Part shown: piece after piece, positions 9,269 through 17,342 of the stretch
Numbering within the stretch: position 1 is the first letter of the stretch
How the letters are laid out: every line of letters begins with the position of its first letter
Source of the DNA: Planctomycetota bacterium
Lineage (GTDB): Bacteria > Planctomycetota > JAJSAM01 > JAJVHW01
DNA length: 62,989 bases
Assembly (NCBI GenBank): GCA_021776825.1
Contig: JAJFFG010000052.1
Span: 1 to 62,989 of the forward strand
Reading direction: 5' to 3'
Made by a program: the position numbers and the translations under genes
Notes under the pieces: generated by a model
The model's input: the letters and a program-made list of their open reading frames with translations, nothing else
What the model was told of the DNA's origin: nothing
The model's database searches: none

Positions 9269-12200
9269 ATGCTGGGGCAGGAACTCGGTCCGTACACGAT
9301 CGACCGCGAGCTCGGCTCCGGCGGAATGGGGTCGGTCTACCGCGCGACGTGCGGGGACGAGGTCGTGGCACTGAAGATCGTGCATGCTCATCTCCTCGAC
9401 ACGGCAGATGCCGTCGAGCGCTTCCGACGCGAGGTCGCGATCGGGCAGACGATCGACCATCCCAACGTGGTGCGGACGTTCGGTGGGGGAGAGGACGACG
9501 GCCGGCACTACCTGGCGATGGAGGTCGTCGAGGGCCAGACGCTCGACGCTCTCCTGGACGAGCTCGGGTGCGTGCCCGAGGAGCTCTGCCGGCACATCGG
9601 GCGCGAGGTGTGCCAGGGGCTCGACGCCATCCACGCCGAGGGCACCATCCATCGGGACATGAAGCCGGGCAACGTCCTGATCACGCCCGACCACGTCGTC
9701 AAGATCATGGATCTCGGCGTCGCGCGCTCGATGGACGACGCGTTGCGGCTCTCGCAGACCGGCGCGTTCGTCGGGTCGCTGCACTACGCGGCGCCCGAGC
9801 AGTTCCAGGGCGGCGGCAAGGGGCTCGACGCCCGCGTCGATCTGCACGCGCTCGGACTCGTGCTCTACGAACTCGCGAGCGGCGTCAACCCGTACTTCGC
9901 CGATGCGTTGCCGGAGGTCGTGCGCAAGGTGCTGCACGAGGAACCGCGTCGGCTCGGCGAGATCAACCCCCAGCTCTCGGCGTTCTTCGAGGAGGTCGTC
10001 CACTGCCTGGTCGCGAAGGATCGCGACGAGCGGTTCGCGACCGCCGACGAGGTCGCGGCCGTCCTGACCGAGGGCGAGGAGTCGGCGTGGTGGCATCGGC
10101 GCGCGTCGCTGATCCGGACCGTCACGAAGCGACCGCTGCGGCGTGTGCGCATCCCGCGCGAGACGGCGGTCTACGGCCGTGAGGACGAGCTGGCGCTCCT
10201 GCGTTCGCTGTACGAGGGCGCGCAGACGGGCGACGGCTCGGTCGTGCCCGTGCAGGTCGTGCTCGGCCATGTTGTCTTGGTGCGGGGCGAGGCCGGCATC
10301 GGGAAGAGCCGTCTGATCGACGAGCTGATCGGGCGTCTCCAGCGCGACGGCGAGGACGTGAACTTCCTGTTCGGCAGCTATCCGCCGGGCGGGGCGGCGA
10401 CGGCGTCGGGCGGGTTCTCGACGGCGTACCGCGAGCAGTTCGGCGAGGCCGGCTGCGTCGAGTACCTCCCGACGACGCCCGTGCTCGTGCCGGCGTTCGA
10501 CGCGCTGCTCCGTGGCGAGGGCACGCCGGACGGCGCGCAGCCGCTCACCAAGGACTCGCTCCAGACCTGCTTCGTCAACGCCACGCGCGCCCTCGCCGCC
10601 GAGCGGCCGACCATCGTGCTCATCGACGACCTGCACTTCGCGCCCGACGAGGGCCGCGCGCTCTTCACGTCTCTGGCCATGGCGGTGCCGGGGCACCGCG
10701 TGCTGCTGATCGGGACGACGCGCCCGGGCATCTCCGATGAGTGGATCGCGGGGCTGACACGGCTGGAGCAGGTGCAACAGCTCGGGCTGAGTCGCCTGGG
10801 AGCCAAGGACCTCGCGAGCCTGCTCGCCGACTCGTTCCAGTCCGAGCGGTTGGCGACCGACCTCGGGCATCAGGTGGCGCTGAAGTCGGACGGCAACCCG
10901 TTCTTCGTGTTCGAGATCGTCCGCGGTCTGCGCGAGGGGCAGTTCATCACGCAGCAGGACGACGGGACGTGGGTGTCGACGCGCGTGATCGACGAGATTC
11001 AGATCCCGTCGTCGGTGCTCGATCTGGTGAACGCGCGCGTCGCCGACCTGAACGAGGACGAACGCGACCTGCTCGACGTGGCCTGCTGCTGGGGGTACGA
11101 GTTCGACCCTCTGACGGTGGGAGAGGTGCTCGGTCTCGGTCGCATCCCGTTGCTCAAGCGGCTCGGCCAGATCGAGCGGCAGCATCGGCTCGTGCGTGCA
11201 TCGGGGCGCCGCTACGTCTTCGACCACCACCAGGTGCAGGAGGCGCTGTACGGCAGTCTGTCCGAGCTCCTGCGCGAGGAGTATCACGGAGCGCTCGCAG
11301 AGGCGCTGGAGCGGCGCAGCGGTGCTGCCGAGAAGGACCCGTCGACCCTCGACGGCTCGTTGTGCGTGGATCTCTGCAGTCACTTCCTGAGCGGCGCTCG
11401 CGGCGAGGACGCGGTGCGCTATCTCGCGGCCGCGCAGACGCATCTGACCAGCGCGTATCTGAGCGCCGAGATGGCTGCTCTGACCGAGCGCGTGTTGGCG
11501 CTCCCGGGCGTGCTCGAGGGCGGGGATCGCGCGCGCGTGCTGTTGCAGCTCGGCAATGCGTTCGAGGTGCTTGGGCTGAACGAGCGCCTGTTGGAGTGTG
11601 CGCGCGAGGTGGAGCGACTGGCCGACGACGACGTGCTGCGCATCAACGCAGCGCGGGCCCTGGGCATGGCGCTGCGCGTGACCGGGCGCAGTGCCGAAGC
11701 CGAGGTGGCCATGCGGCATGGACTCGCGATCGCAGTCGCCGTTGGCAACCGCCCCGCCGAGTCCGCTGCCGAGGGCAGTCTCGGCATCCTCTGTCGCATG
11801 TTGGGCCGTCTGGACGAGTCAGAGGAGCACGAGCTCCGCTTCCTGGAACTGAGCCGCGAGTGCGGTAATCGCGAGCACGAGGCCATCTCGCTGGCCAACC
11901 TGGGCTTGCTCCGCTGGGCGCAGGGACGGTTCGCCGAGGGCTTCGAGCAGACCGAACGCGCCGTGGCGATCGGCCGCGAGATCGGGAACCCCACTGTGGT
12001 GAGCGCCGCGAGCGGCACGCTGGGCATGCTCTGCGAGTCGCAGGGTCGGATGGAAGAGGCGCGCGCGTACGCCGAGGAGCACCTCGGGGTCTGCCGCGAG
12101 ATCGGGTATCGGCCGGGCCAGGCGATCGCCTCCCACAACCTGGGGTGCGTCCTGCGCGAGCTCGGCGACGCCGCGGGTGCGGAAGAGCGCCTGCGTGAGG

Positions 12201-12655
12201 CCGTGACGATCGCGGAGGAGGTCGGCTTCCGCCAGCTGGCCGCGGCCACGCACTTGGAGCTCGGCGGGTTGCATGCCGCGCTGGGCGACGTGGACCGAGC
12301 GCGCGACGCGCTGAGCGCCGCCCTCGAGCTGACTCGGGGCGAGTACGCGGCGTACGAGACCATCACCCTCTGCGAGCTGGCGTGTCTGCCGATGGGCGAT
12401 GCAGCGGCCGCGCTGACGGCGTTCGACGAGCACCAGAAGCTCCTCGACGTCGAGCAGCAGCGCCGAGCCCGCTACCTGCTGTTCCGTGCGACGGGAGACG
12501 TTGCGCATCTCCGTCACGCGAAGCGTCTGCTCGACGAGTTGGTGGCGCACCTCGATGACGACGCACGCGCGGCGATGCTCTCGAACCGCTGGGTGAATCG
12601 CGGGATCCTCGCGGCGTGCCGCGCGGAGTTCGGGGGGGATGAGCCGGGCGAGTGA
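9269..12655 (+). CDS. PknK-like Ser/Thr kinase-ATPase-TPR protein 2
   Basis: Paralogue of the 1857-5432 protein, 1128 residues, with the same domain order. The kinase has GSGGMG, Lys36, IHRDMKPGNVLI and IMDLGVARS (again DLG), and APEQF in the activation segment. The ATPase module has Walker A GEAGIGKS, preceded by an eight- to ten-residue insertion (VVPVQVVLGHV) absent from paralogue 1, and Walker B-like IVLIDDLHF. TPR repeats and the shared C-terminal module (LLFRATGDVAHLRHAKRLLD) follow. It is probably a cytosolic signalling ATPase-kinase; substrates are unknown. The three copies, one dead, point to local tandem duplication, with the toxin-antitoxin pair between copies. Confidence 0.9.
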   Translation: MLGQELGPYTIDRELGSGGMGSVYRATCGDEVVALKIVHAHLLDTADAVERFRREVAIGQTIDHPNVVRTFGGGEDDGRHYLAMEVVEGQTLDALLDELGCVPEELCRHIGREVCQGLDAIHAEGTIHRDMKPGNVLITPDHVVKIMDLGVARSMDDALRLSQTGAFVGSLHYAAPEQFQGGGKGLDARVDLHALGLVLYELASGVNPYFADALPEVVRKVLHEEPRRLGEINPQLSAFFEEVVHCLVAKDRDERFATADEVAAVLTEGEESAWWHRRASLIRTVTKRPLRRVRIPRETAVYGREDELALLRSLYEGAQTGDGSVVPVQVVLGHVVLVRGEAGIGKSRLIDELIGRLQRDGEDVNFLFGSYPPGGAATASGGFSTAYREQFGEAGCVEYLPTTPVLVPAFDALLRGEGTPDGAQPLTKDSLQTCFVNATRALAAERPTIVLIDDLHFAPDEGRALFTSLAMAVPGHRVLLIGTTRPGISDEWIAGLTRLEQVQQLGLSRLGAKDLASLLADSFQSERLATDLGHQVALKSDGNPFFVFEIVRGLREGQFITQQDDGTWVSTRVIDEIQIPSSVLDLVNARVADLNEDERDLLDVACCWGYEFDPLTVGEVLGLGRIPLLKRLGQIERQHRLVRASGRRYVFDHHQVQEALYGSLSELLREEYHGALAEALERRSGAAEKDPSTLDGSLCVDLCSHFLSGARGEDAVRYLAAAQTHLTSAYLSAEMAALTERVLALPGVLEGGDRARVLLQLGNAFEVLGLNERLLECAREVERLADDDVLRINAARALGMALRVTGRSAEAEVAMRHGLAIAVAVGNRPAESAAEGSLGILCRMLGRLDESEEHELRFLELSRECGNREHEAISLANLGLLRWAQGRFAEGFEQTERAVAIGREIGNPTVVSAASGTLGMLCESQGRMEEARAYAEEHLGVCREIGYRPGQAIASHNLGCVLRELGDAAGAEERLREAVTIAEEVGFRQLAAATHLELGGLHAALGDVDRARDALSAALELTRGEYAAYETITLCELACLPMGDAAAALTAFDEHQKLLDVEQQRRARYLLFRATGDVAHLRHAKRLLDELVAHLDDDARAAMLSNRWVNRGILAACRAEFGGDEPGE

Positions 12656-12809
12656 GCCACGTGGAGGGCTCGATGCGTGAGCACGACCAAGTGGGGCGAC
12701 GCCTGGCGGGGTGACTCCGCAAGCACATCTCCGCGCGCTGACCATCCCGGAATAGGGTGTCCGCCCGACGCGTCTCCCTGAGACGTGAGTCACGGAGGAC
12801 GGAGACGCG

Positions 12810-13256
12810 ATGACGGTCAGCGGACGCAAGAACCTGGTGAGCCTGGTGTGGATCGCCGTCGGCGTGATGCTGATCTGGCGCGGTCTTCCGTACGCCGGGC
12901 TGATCGAGGACCCGGAGATCGTCGGACTGACCGGCTCGAACCGCTGGATCGCGCTCGCGATCGCGGTGGTCGTCGGCATCGGCAAGGGCATGTCGGCGCT
13001 GAAGAAGGCCGGGCGGCGCGCTGTCACCTACATCGAGTCGAAGGGCCCGGACGCTCCGGCGTGGAAGCTCTTCAGCCCGTTCATGATCTTCCTCGTGCTG
13101 ATCATGATCGGCGCCGGCGTGGCGATCCGGAAGGCGCCGTACGACGACGAGATCCGCGCGTGGATCGTCGGCATCCTCTACCCGGCGATCGGCGTCGCGC
13201 TGATCATCGGCGGCCTGCTCGTCCGGAACGCGAAGCCGCTCGACCCGAAGCCGTAA
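12810..13256 (+). CDS. Small integral membrane protein
   Basis: Unrecognised 148-residue protein with four predicted membrane segments in two pairs (SLVWIAVGVMLIW, WIALAIAVVVGIG, FMIFLVLIMIGAGVA, ILYPAIGVALIIGGLL) separated by a basic loop (KKAGRRAVTY). GGAG lies just before the ATG. A TAGGGT hexamer around 12753 could be its -10. No neighbour is close enough to imply an operon. Confidence 0.7.
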   Translation: MTVSGRKNLVSLVWIAVGVMLIWRGLPYAGLIEDPEIVGLTGSNRWIALAIAVVVGIGKGMSALKKAGRRAVTYIESKGPDAPAWKLFSPFMIFLVLIMIGAGVAIRKAPYDDEIRAWIVGILYPAIGVALIIGGLLVRNAKPLDPKP

Positions 13257-13274
13257 CGGGCCACGCTGAGCGCG

Positions 13275-13322
13275 GGGAGGATCAGGAGATCCTCCCGTCC
13301 GGGCGGATCTCCTGATCCGCCC
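13275..13322. repeat. REP-like palindrome doublet, family 1, copies 2 and 3
   Basis: Two hairpins stand four bases apart. The first is GGGAGGATC, loop AGGA, GATCCTCCC (13275-13296). The second is GGGCGGATC, loop TCCT, GATCCGCCC (13301-13322). Their loops are complementary, so the pair is an inverted doublet like BIME arrangements of enterobacterial REPs. Confidence 0.75.
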
Positions 13323-13461
13323 CGGGGTGGCCGATGCGATGCGGCGCGCTTCGTCGGACTCGGTGCGCCGGTCTCCTGTCCGCTTCGCGCATCTCCTCCG
13401 ACCCGGCGTCCTGCGCTAGGATCCGCCGAGAAGGCGCTTCGGTGGGGTCCGGGAGGTTGGC

Positions 13462-14601
13462 GTGGCGAAGACGCTCGACGAGGGGGGACGGTTCTATCGC
13501 CCCATCCGATTCGGCCTCTTGCAGACGCTGCTGTCGGCGGCCGTTGCGGCCGTGTGCGGGCTGCACCTCTGGAGCGTCGGCTGGCTGCATCCACTCGAGG
13601 CGTTCCCCACGTGGACGTCCGTGGTCTGGGTGCTCGGCATCATCGCGGGCGGCTACTCGCTGGCGCTCTTGCTGTTCGAGATCTACCAGGCGCTCTGGGG
13701 ACCGACGCTCGCGCTGCGCTTCGATCCCACGAACCAGCGCGTCTACGCATCTGACGACTCACGGATGGACGGCGTGCGCGGGTTCGCGTGCGCGGTGCGC
13801 CTGCGCGGCTGGCGGCGGCGGGCTCCGATCTACCGCGACGGCCAGAAGACGCCGATGCGCTTCGTCGTCACGACGTTCGAACCCGAGAACCACGCGATCG
13901 GAGGGTGCTGGTACGACGGCCACGAGCAGCACAGCCGGCTGTTCATCCCGCTCGGCACGTTGCTCCGTGCGCTGAATGGCGCGCTGCACGCCCAGGAGGT
14001 GCAGATCCTGATGAGCAACTCCGAGCCGCTGGCTGGCGTGCTGATGACGTTCCTCACGGATCACGTCATTCGATATCGCGCGCGGGTCGAGAAGGCCGAG
14101 CAGGAGATCGGTCTGCTGCAGGAGGTCGTGGCGGGAGCCAACGCCAACGAGGACGCGGCGATGGCCGAGGCGGAGTCGCTGCGTCGTCGGCTCGAGGCGT
14201 GGATGGGCACGCGGGACGAGGACGAGCTGGAGATCGCGACCGCGGCGCCGGCGATGCCAGCGCCACGCGTGCTTGTCGATCGCGAGTTCAACGTGCGCGA
14301 GGACGTCGCCGACGACGACCAGGTGGTGCTCTTCGAGCCGCCACCGGAGGCGCCGAAGCCCAGTGTGGGGGAGAGTGTGGGCGATGCCGTGTCGAAGGGG
14401 ATGGCGGGAGCGCGCCGCGTGATCCGATCGGGTGGCGATCTCGTCGCCTCGGCCGGTCGACGCGCGGGGGATCTGACGGAGCGGATGCGCAGCGGTCGTG
14501 AGGACGATGGCGGCGGCGACGTATCGGACGGGGCGCCCGCCGAGACGGCTGACCAGGCCCCCGATGACGAACAGCCCGGACCGTCGGCCTCGTCACGCTG
14601 A
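13462..14601 (+). CDS. Membrane-anchored coiled-coil protein
   Basis: Unrecognised 379-residue protein. Two N-terminal membrane segments (LLQTLLSAAVAAVCGLHLW and VVWVLGIIAGGYSLALLLF) precede a soluble domain rich in beta structure. A probable coiled coil (about 205-250, ARVEKAEQEIGLLQEVV onward) follows, and an acidic, low-complexity tail ends the protein. The GTG at 13462 is supported by GGGAGG at 13451-13456. A TAGGAT around 13417 may be the promoter -10. The role is unknown; the topology suggests a cytoplasmic scaffold tethered to the inner membrane. Confidence 0.65.
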   Translation: MAKTLDEGGRFYRPIRFGLLQTLLSAAVAAVCGLHLWSVGWLHPLEAFPTWTSVVWVLGIIAGGYSLALLLFEIYQALWGPTLALRFDPTNQRVYASDDSRMDGVRGFACAVRLRGWRRRAPIYRDGQKTPMRFVVTTFEPENHAIGGCWYDGHEQHSRLFIPLGTLLRALNGALHAQEVQILMSNSEPLAGVLMTFLTDHVIRYRARVEKAEQEIGLLQEVVAGANANEDAAMAEAESLRRRLEAWMGTRDEDELEIATAAPAMPAPRVLVDREFNVREDVADDDQVVLFEPPPEAPKPSVGESVGDAVSKGMAGARRVIRSGGDLVASAGRRAGDLTERMRSGREDDGGGDVSDGAPAETADQAPDDEQPGPSASSR

Positions 14602-14692
14602 CGACCCCTGGTAGTCTGAGCCCTGCGCAGGTGAGCGCGGAGATTGCCGTTGCTCACACATGCCGGGGGGCACGCGCAGGAGGGTTGGGTCC

Positions 14693-15505
14693 ATGACGTT
14701 CCGATCGATGCTGGTCTGTGGCGCCTCGGCGCTCGTGGTCGTCGCACTCGCGACGCACGTCGCCGCTAAGGATGATGCGCTGGCGGACCACGACGGGGAC
14801 GGCAAGGTGAGCGCCGCGGAGCGCGCGGGCTACGAGTGGCTCTCACGTCACCTCGAGAGCCCCGAGGCCGACGAGTTCGACGGCGAGGAGGTTCGTCTGC
14901 CGGTCGATGCCAAGTACCTCGACGCGGGGCGCTGGCGTCAGGTGCGCGACGACTTCATGCTCGCGACACAGCCCAACCAGCTCCTCGAGTTCAGCGATCG
15001 CAAGGGGGCCCTGCCGGTCGACCTGTTCGCCGACGCCGACGGACTGGACCGGCACGTGTTCACCGTCGAGGCGCGTCTCGATCAGAAGAAGAAGGACGAT
15101 CCGTCGGACGACGTTCTGCTCATCGACATCTACGACCCGGCGCGCGGTCACGGCGATGCGAGCAGCAAGGTCAAGGGCGAGCTCCCCGTCGCCGAGGTCT
15201 TCAACAACTTCAAACTGCGCGACGAGACCGTCCGGCGCGAGGGCAAGTCCCCGCCGAAGTCGCTCTACGGCGAGGCGTTCGCGCTTCTCGAGCGCAAGGA
15301 CGCGAAGAACGGCCAAGCGGCGTTCATCCTTTCGGTCGGTCCGGGCGCGCAGGGCGCGTATGCGCTGACGGTGTTCCGCGATCAGCGGGGCCAGATCCGC
15401 GGTCGGCTGTGGCGTGAGCAGGCGTTCCACGCGGCGCAGGAGGACCTGGGCCGGCGGGTCGAGGCAGCGCGGGTGAAGATCCGCGCAGCGGCGGCGGACG
15501 AGTAG
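14693..15505 (+). CDS. Exported protein with one EF-hand-like loop
   Basis: Protein of 270 residues with an N-terminal signal peptide (SMLVCGASALVVVALATHVAA). Directly after cleavage comes ADHDGDGKVSAAE, a DxDxDG calcium-loop motif of the dockerin/EF-hand type. The rest is charged and matches no family I know. ATG 14693 is chosen because AGGAGG lies at 14678-14683. A TAGTCT near 14610 is a possible -10. It is probably periplasmic or surface-exposed. Confidence 0.7.
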   Translation: MTFRSMLVCGASALVVVALATHVAAKDDALADHDGDGKVSAAERAGYEWLSRHLESPEADEFDGEEVRLPVDAKYLDAGRWRQVRDDFMLATQPNQLLEFSDRKGALPVDLFADADGLDRHVFTVEARLDQKKKDDPSDDVLLIDIYDPARGHGDASSKVKGELPVAEVFNNFKLRDETVRREGKSPPKSLYGEAFALLERKDAKNGQAAFILSVGPGAQGAYALTVFRDQRGQIRGRLWREQAFHAAQEDLGRRVEAARVKIRAAAADE

Positions 15506-15733
15506 GGGTGGAGCCCCGGCTCCACCCCGCCGACGCGCTCTCGCTCGATCGAGCCGCGTCTCCGGCGCTCAGCGAACGATCCCGGTGGATCGCACGGTCA
15601 CCGGCGAGGATCGTCGCTGCCAAGTTGCCGCCCCGCGGGATGCCACGCGCCCCGTCCGATGTCCGTCCGCATGACGCGGGTGGTTCGCCGAGCGCCAGTG
15701 AGACCGACCCGCCCGCGTGGACCCCAGCGGGCG

Positions 15734-15756
15734 GGGCGGATCAGGAGATCCGCCCG
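15734..15756. repeat. REP-like palindrome, family 1, copy 4
   Basis: GGGCGGATC (15734-15742), loop AGGA, GATCCGCCC (15747-15755). It is the reverse complement of copy 1, and the match extends into the flanking GTACG on one side. Confidence 0.7.
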
Positions 15757-15837
15757 TACGACGGGATCCGGTTCATCCACGGCGCCGTAGGGGACCCGCC
15801 CCCAATGGCGTCCTTGTCGAGCGGAACCCCCACGCAC

Positions 15838-15853
15838 TGTGATCCCGGTCACG
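15838..15853. promoter_or_regulatory. CRP/FNR-type site
   Basis: TGTGA, six bases, TCACG. This matches the CRP consensus TGTGA-N6-TCACA at nine of ten positions. Its centre (15845.5) is 71.5 bases before the start predicted from the -10 at 15905-15910, a known class I position. Confidence 0.5.
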
Positions 15854-15881
15854 GCTCGCGCGGCATGCCTTCAGAACGCGG

Positions 15882-15904
15882 CTACTGAGACTCCATCTCA
15901 GTAG
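15882..15904. promoter_or_regulatory. Fur-family operator candidate with adjacent -10
   Basis: Perfect inverted repeat CTACTGAGA, CTCCA, TCTCAGTAG. The core TGA-N9-TCA has the 7-1-7 geometry of Fur-family boxes. It ends directly at TAGGCT (15905-15910), so a bound repressor would block the promoter of the cysteine-rich peptide. Confidence 0.5.
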
Positions 15905-15933
15905 TAGGCTTCATCTCCCTCGGGAGGCGAGTC

Positions 15934-16029
15934 ATGGCGAAGAAGGCGAAGAAGCGAGGCAAGGCCAAGACGTCGTGCTGCGACAAGCCGCCGCGCCGAC
16001 GCTGCAAGCGCTGTCCCCTCTCGTGCTGA
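15934..16029 (+). CDS. 31-residue cysteine-rich basic peptide
   Basis: The ORF starts at an ATG with GGGAGG at 15922-15927. The product is a lysine/arginine-rich N-terminus followed by TSCCDKPPRRRCKRCPLSC. Five cysteines are arranged CC-x7-C-x2-C-x3-C. I recall small proteins with a CC..K..RC..CP pattern in other bacteria, some near iron genes, but cannot name a family. The Fur-like operator and -10 directly upstream suggest metal-responsive expression. Strong SD, promoter and composition argue against a chance ORF. It could bind metal or a nucleic acid; function unknown. Confidence 0.65.
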   Translation: MAKKAKKRGKAKTSCCDKPPRRRCKRCPLSC

Positions 16030-16081
16030 GCCCCGCTGCGAGTACGGCGAGGTCCAGCGAGGTCCAGCGAGAACTCAACCG

Positions 16082-17212
16082 TTAGCGGTTCGCCTTCTCG
16101 GCCTTCGCGGCGAGCTTGCTCAGCGTCTTCGATAGCTTCTTCAGAGGCACCTTGCCCTCGAACCGCGCGGCTTCCTTGCCCGTGTGGTCGAACAGCACGA
16201 CGGCAGGCGTTTCCGCGACTGTGATCTCCTCACCGACGACGGCGGCAAGCTCCTTCTGCTCGACCTTCACGGCGACCACCAGCTCAGCGGGCTTCCGAAC
16301 GTGGTGGCTCATGAACGTGACGTTCTGGAGCGTCTTCGCCGCGGGGTTGTCCGCGTCGTCGTCGGAGTAGACGTACAGCATCAGCGGCTGTCGTCGCCGC
16401 TCCGCCAGCGCGCGGCCCTGCGCCATCAGATCGAGGGGCGGAAGATCGGCGCGCGTCCCCGACTCCGGGAGCTCGCGCTCGTCCGTCTGCCACCAGAAGG
16501 ACTGGTCGTGACCGGGCGTGAACTCGCCCTCCATCACCTTCAGCCAGTACCGGTAGTACTTGGTCTCGAGTAGCCGCGGCTCGTCGCGCTCCTCGATGCT
16601 GCGGACCTTCCCGTCGAGCATCTCGGTCGGCAGTTTGACGCTCTCGGCGGCCTTCTCGGCGTTGCCCTGCCAGAGCATGCCCATCTTCGTCTTCGCGCGC
16701 TTCGCGATCGAGCCCGTGTGGAACGACGACATCATGTACGTGACGCTGATGAACGGGCTCTTCTTGCCGAAGGCGACCATCGTCAGGATGCCGTGGATGC
16801 CCTGATCAAAGCCGATCAGGTGGATGCGGTTCTCGGGGACGTTCAGCTTCTTGGCGAGGTGGATCGCGAGGCTGCGAACGTCCTCGACAGCGCTGCCGGC
16901 CCAGGTCGATGTGGCCGCGTTGCGCGTGTACTTCTTCTTCGGGCGACAGACGATGTAGCCCTCGCTCACGAAGGGCTCGGTGTCCATCTCCATGCCGTCG
17001 ATCTGGACGATCAACCCCCACGTCTTCTCCGGGTCGTAGTCGTCGGGGATGTGAAGGTCGAATGGCCGCTCGTCGAACATCTGCTGCGACAGGCCCTTCG
17101 CGTACGCGGGCGTGTCCTTGGCGACAGCCGACGGCGCGGCGAGGCAAGCGAGCGCAGCGATCGCCATGACGGCGCAATGGAACCAGCGGCTCATGCCAGA
17201 GCTTCTCGACAT
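16082..17212 (-). CDS. Exported alpha/beta-hydrolase-like protein with thioredoxin-like tail
   Basis: Protein of 376 residues with a signal peptide (MAIAALACLAAPSAVA). The N-terminal half resembles an esterase D/PHB-depolymerase-type hydrolase (RPFDLHIPDDYDPEKTWGLIVQIDG, GFDQGIHG). The nucleophile elbow has Asp where Ser is expected, so catalysis is doubtful. The last ~100 residues look like a thioredoxin fold (ELVVAVKVEQKELAA, TPAVVLFDHTGKEAARFEG) with no CxxC. ATG 17212 follows a GGGGGAGG Shine-Dalgarno, and TAGGAT near 17252 may be the -10. Probably periplasmic; may be a binding rather than catalytic protein. Confidence 0.65.
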   Translation of the reverse strand: MSRSSGMSRWFHCAVMAIAALACLAAPSAVAKDTPAYAKGLSQQMFDERPFDLHIPDDYDPEKTWGLIVQIDGMEMDTEPFVSEGYIVCRPKKKYTRNAATSTWAGSAVEDVRSLAIHLAKKLNVPENRIHLIGFDQGIHGILTMVAFGKKSPFISVTYMMSSFHTGSIAKRAKTKMGMLWQGNAEKAAESVKLPTEMLDGKVRSIEERDEPRLLETKYYRYWLKVMEGEFTPGHDQSFWWQTDERELPESGTRADLPPLDLMAQGRALAERRRQPLMLYVYSDDDADNPAAKTLQNVTFMSHHVRKPAELVVAVKVEQKELAAVVGEEITVAETPAVVLFDHTGKEAARFEGKVPLKKLSKTLSKLAAKAEKANR

Positions 17213-17342
17213 CACGGCCTCCCCCGAAGCGATTCAACCGCCCTCATCCTAGCCGGAGTCGTTGCCGTCGGGGGCGGGCGACGCGGACCGAGAGCGCGGG
17301 GACACCCCGGATCCCCCCGGAACGAGCCGCGGCGCGCGCGTC

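Larger units (their letters stand above)
15506..15933. other. Intergenic region rich in regulatory palindromes
   Basis: No gene is supported in these 428 bases. They hold a family 1 REP-like palindrome (15734-15755), a CRP/FNR-like site (15838-15853), a Fur-like palindrome (15882-15904) and a TAGGCT -10 (15905-15910), all leading to the small gene at 15934. Confidence 0.7.
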
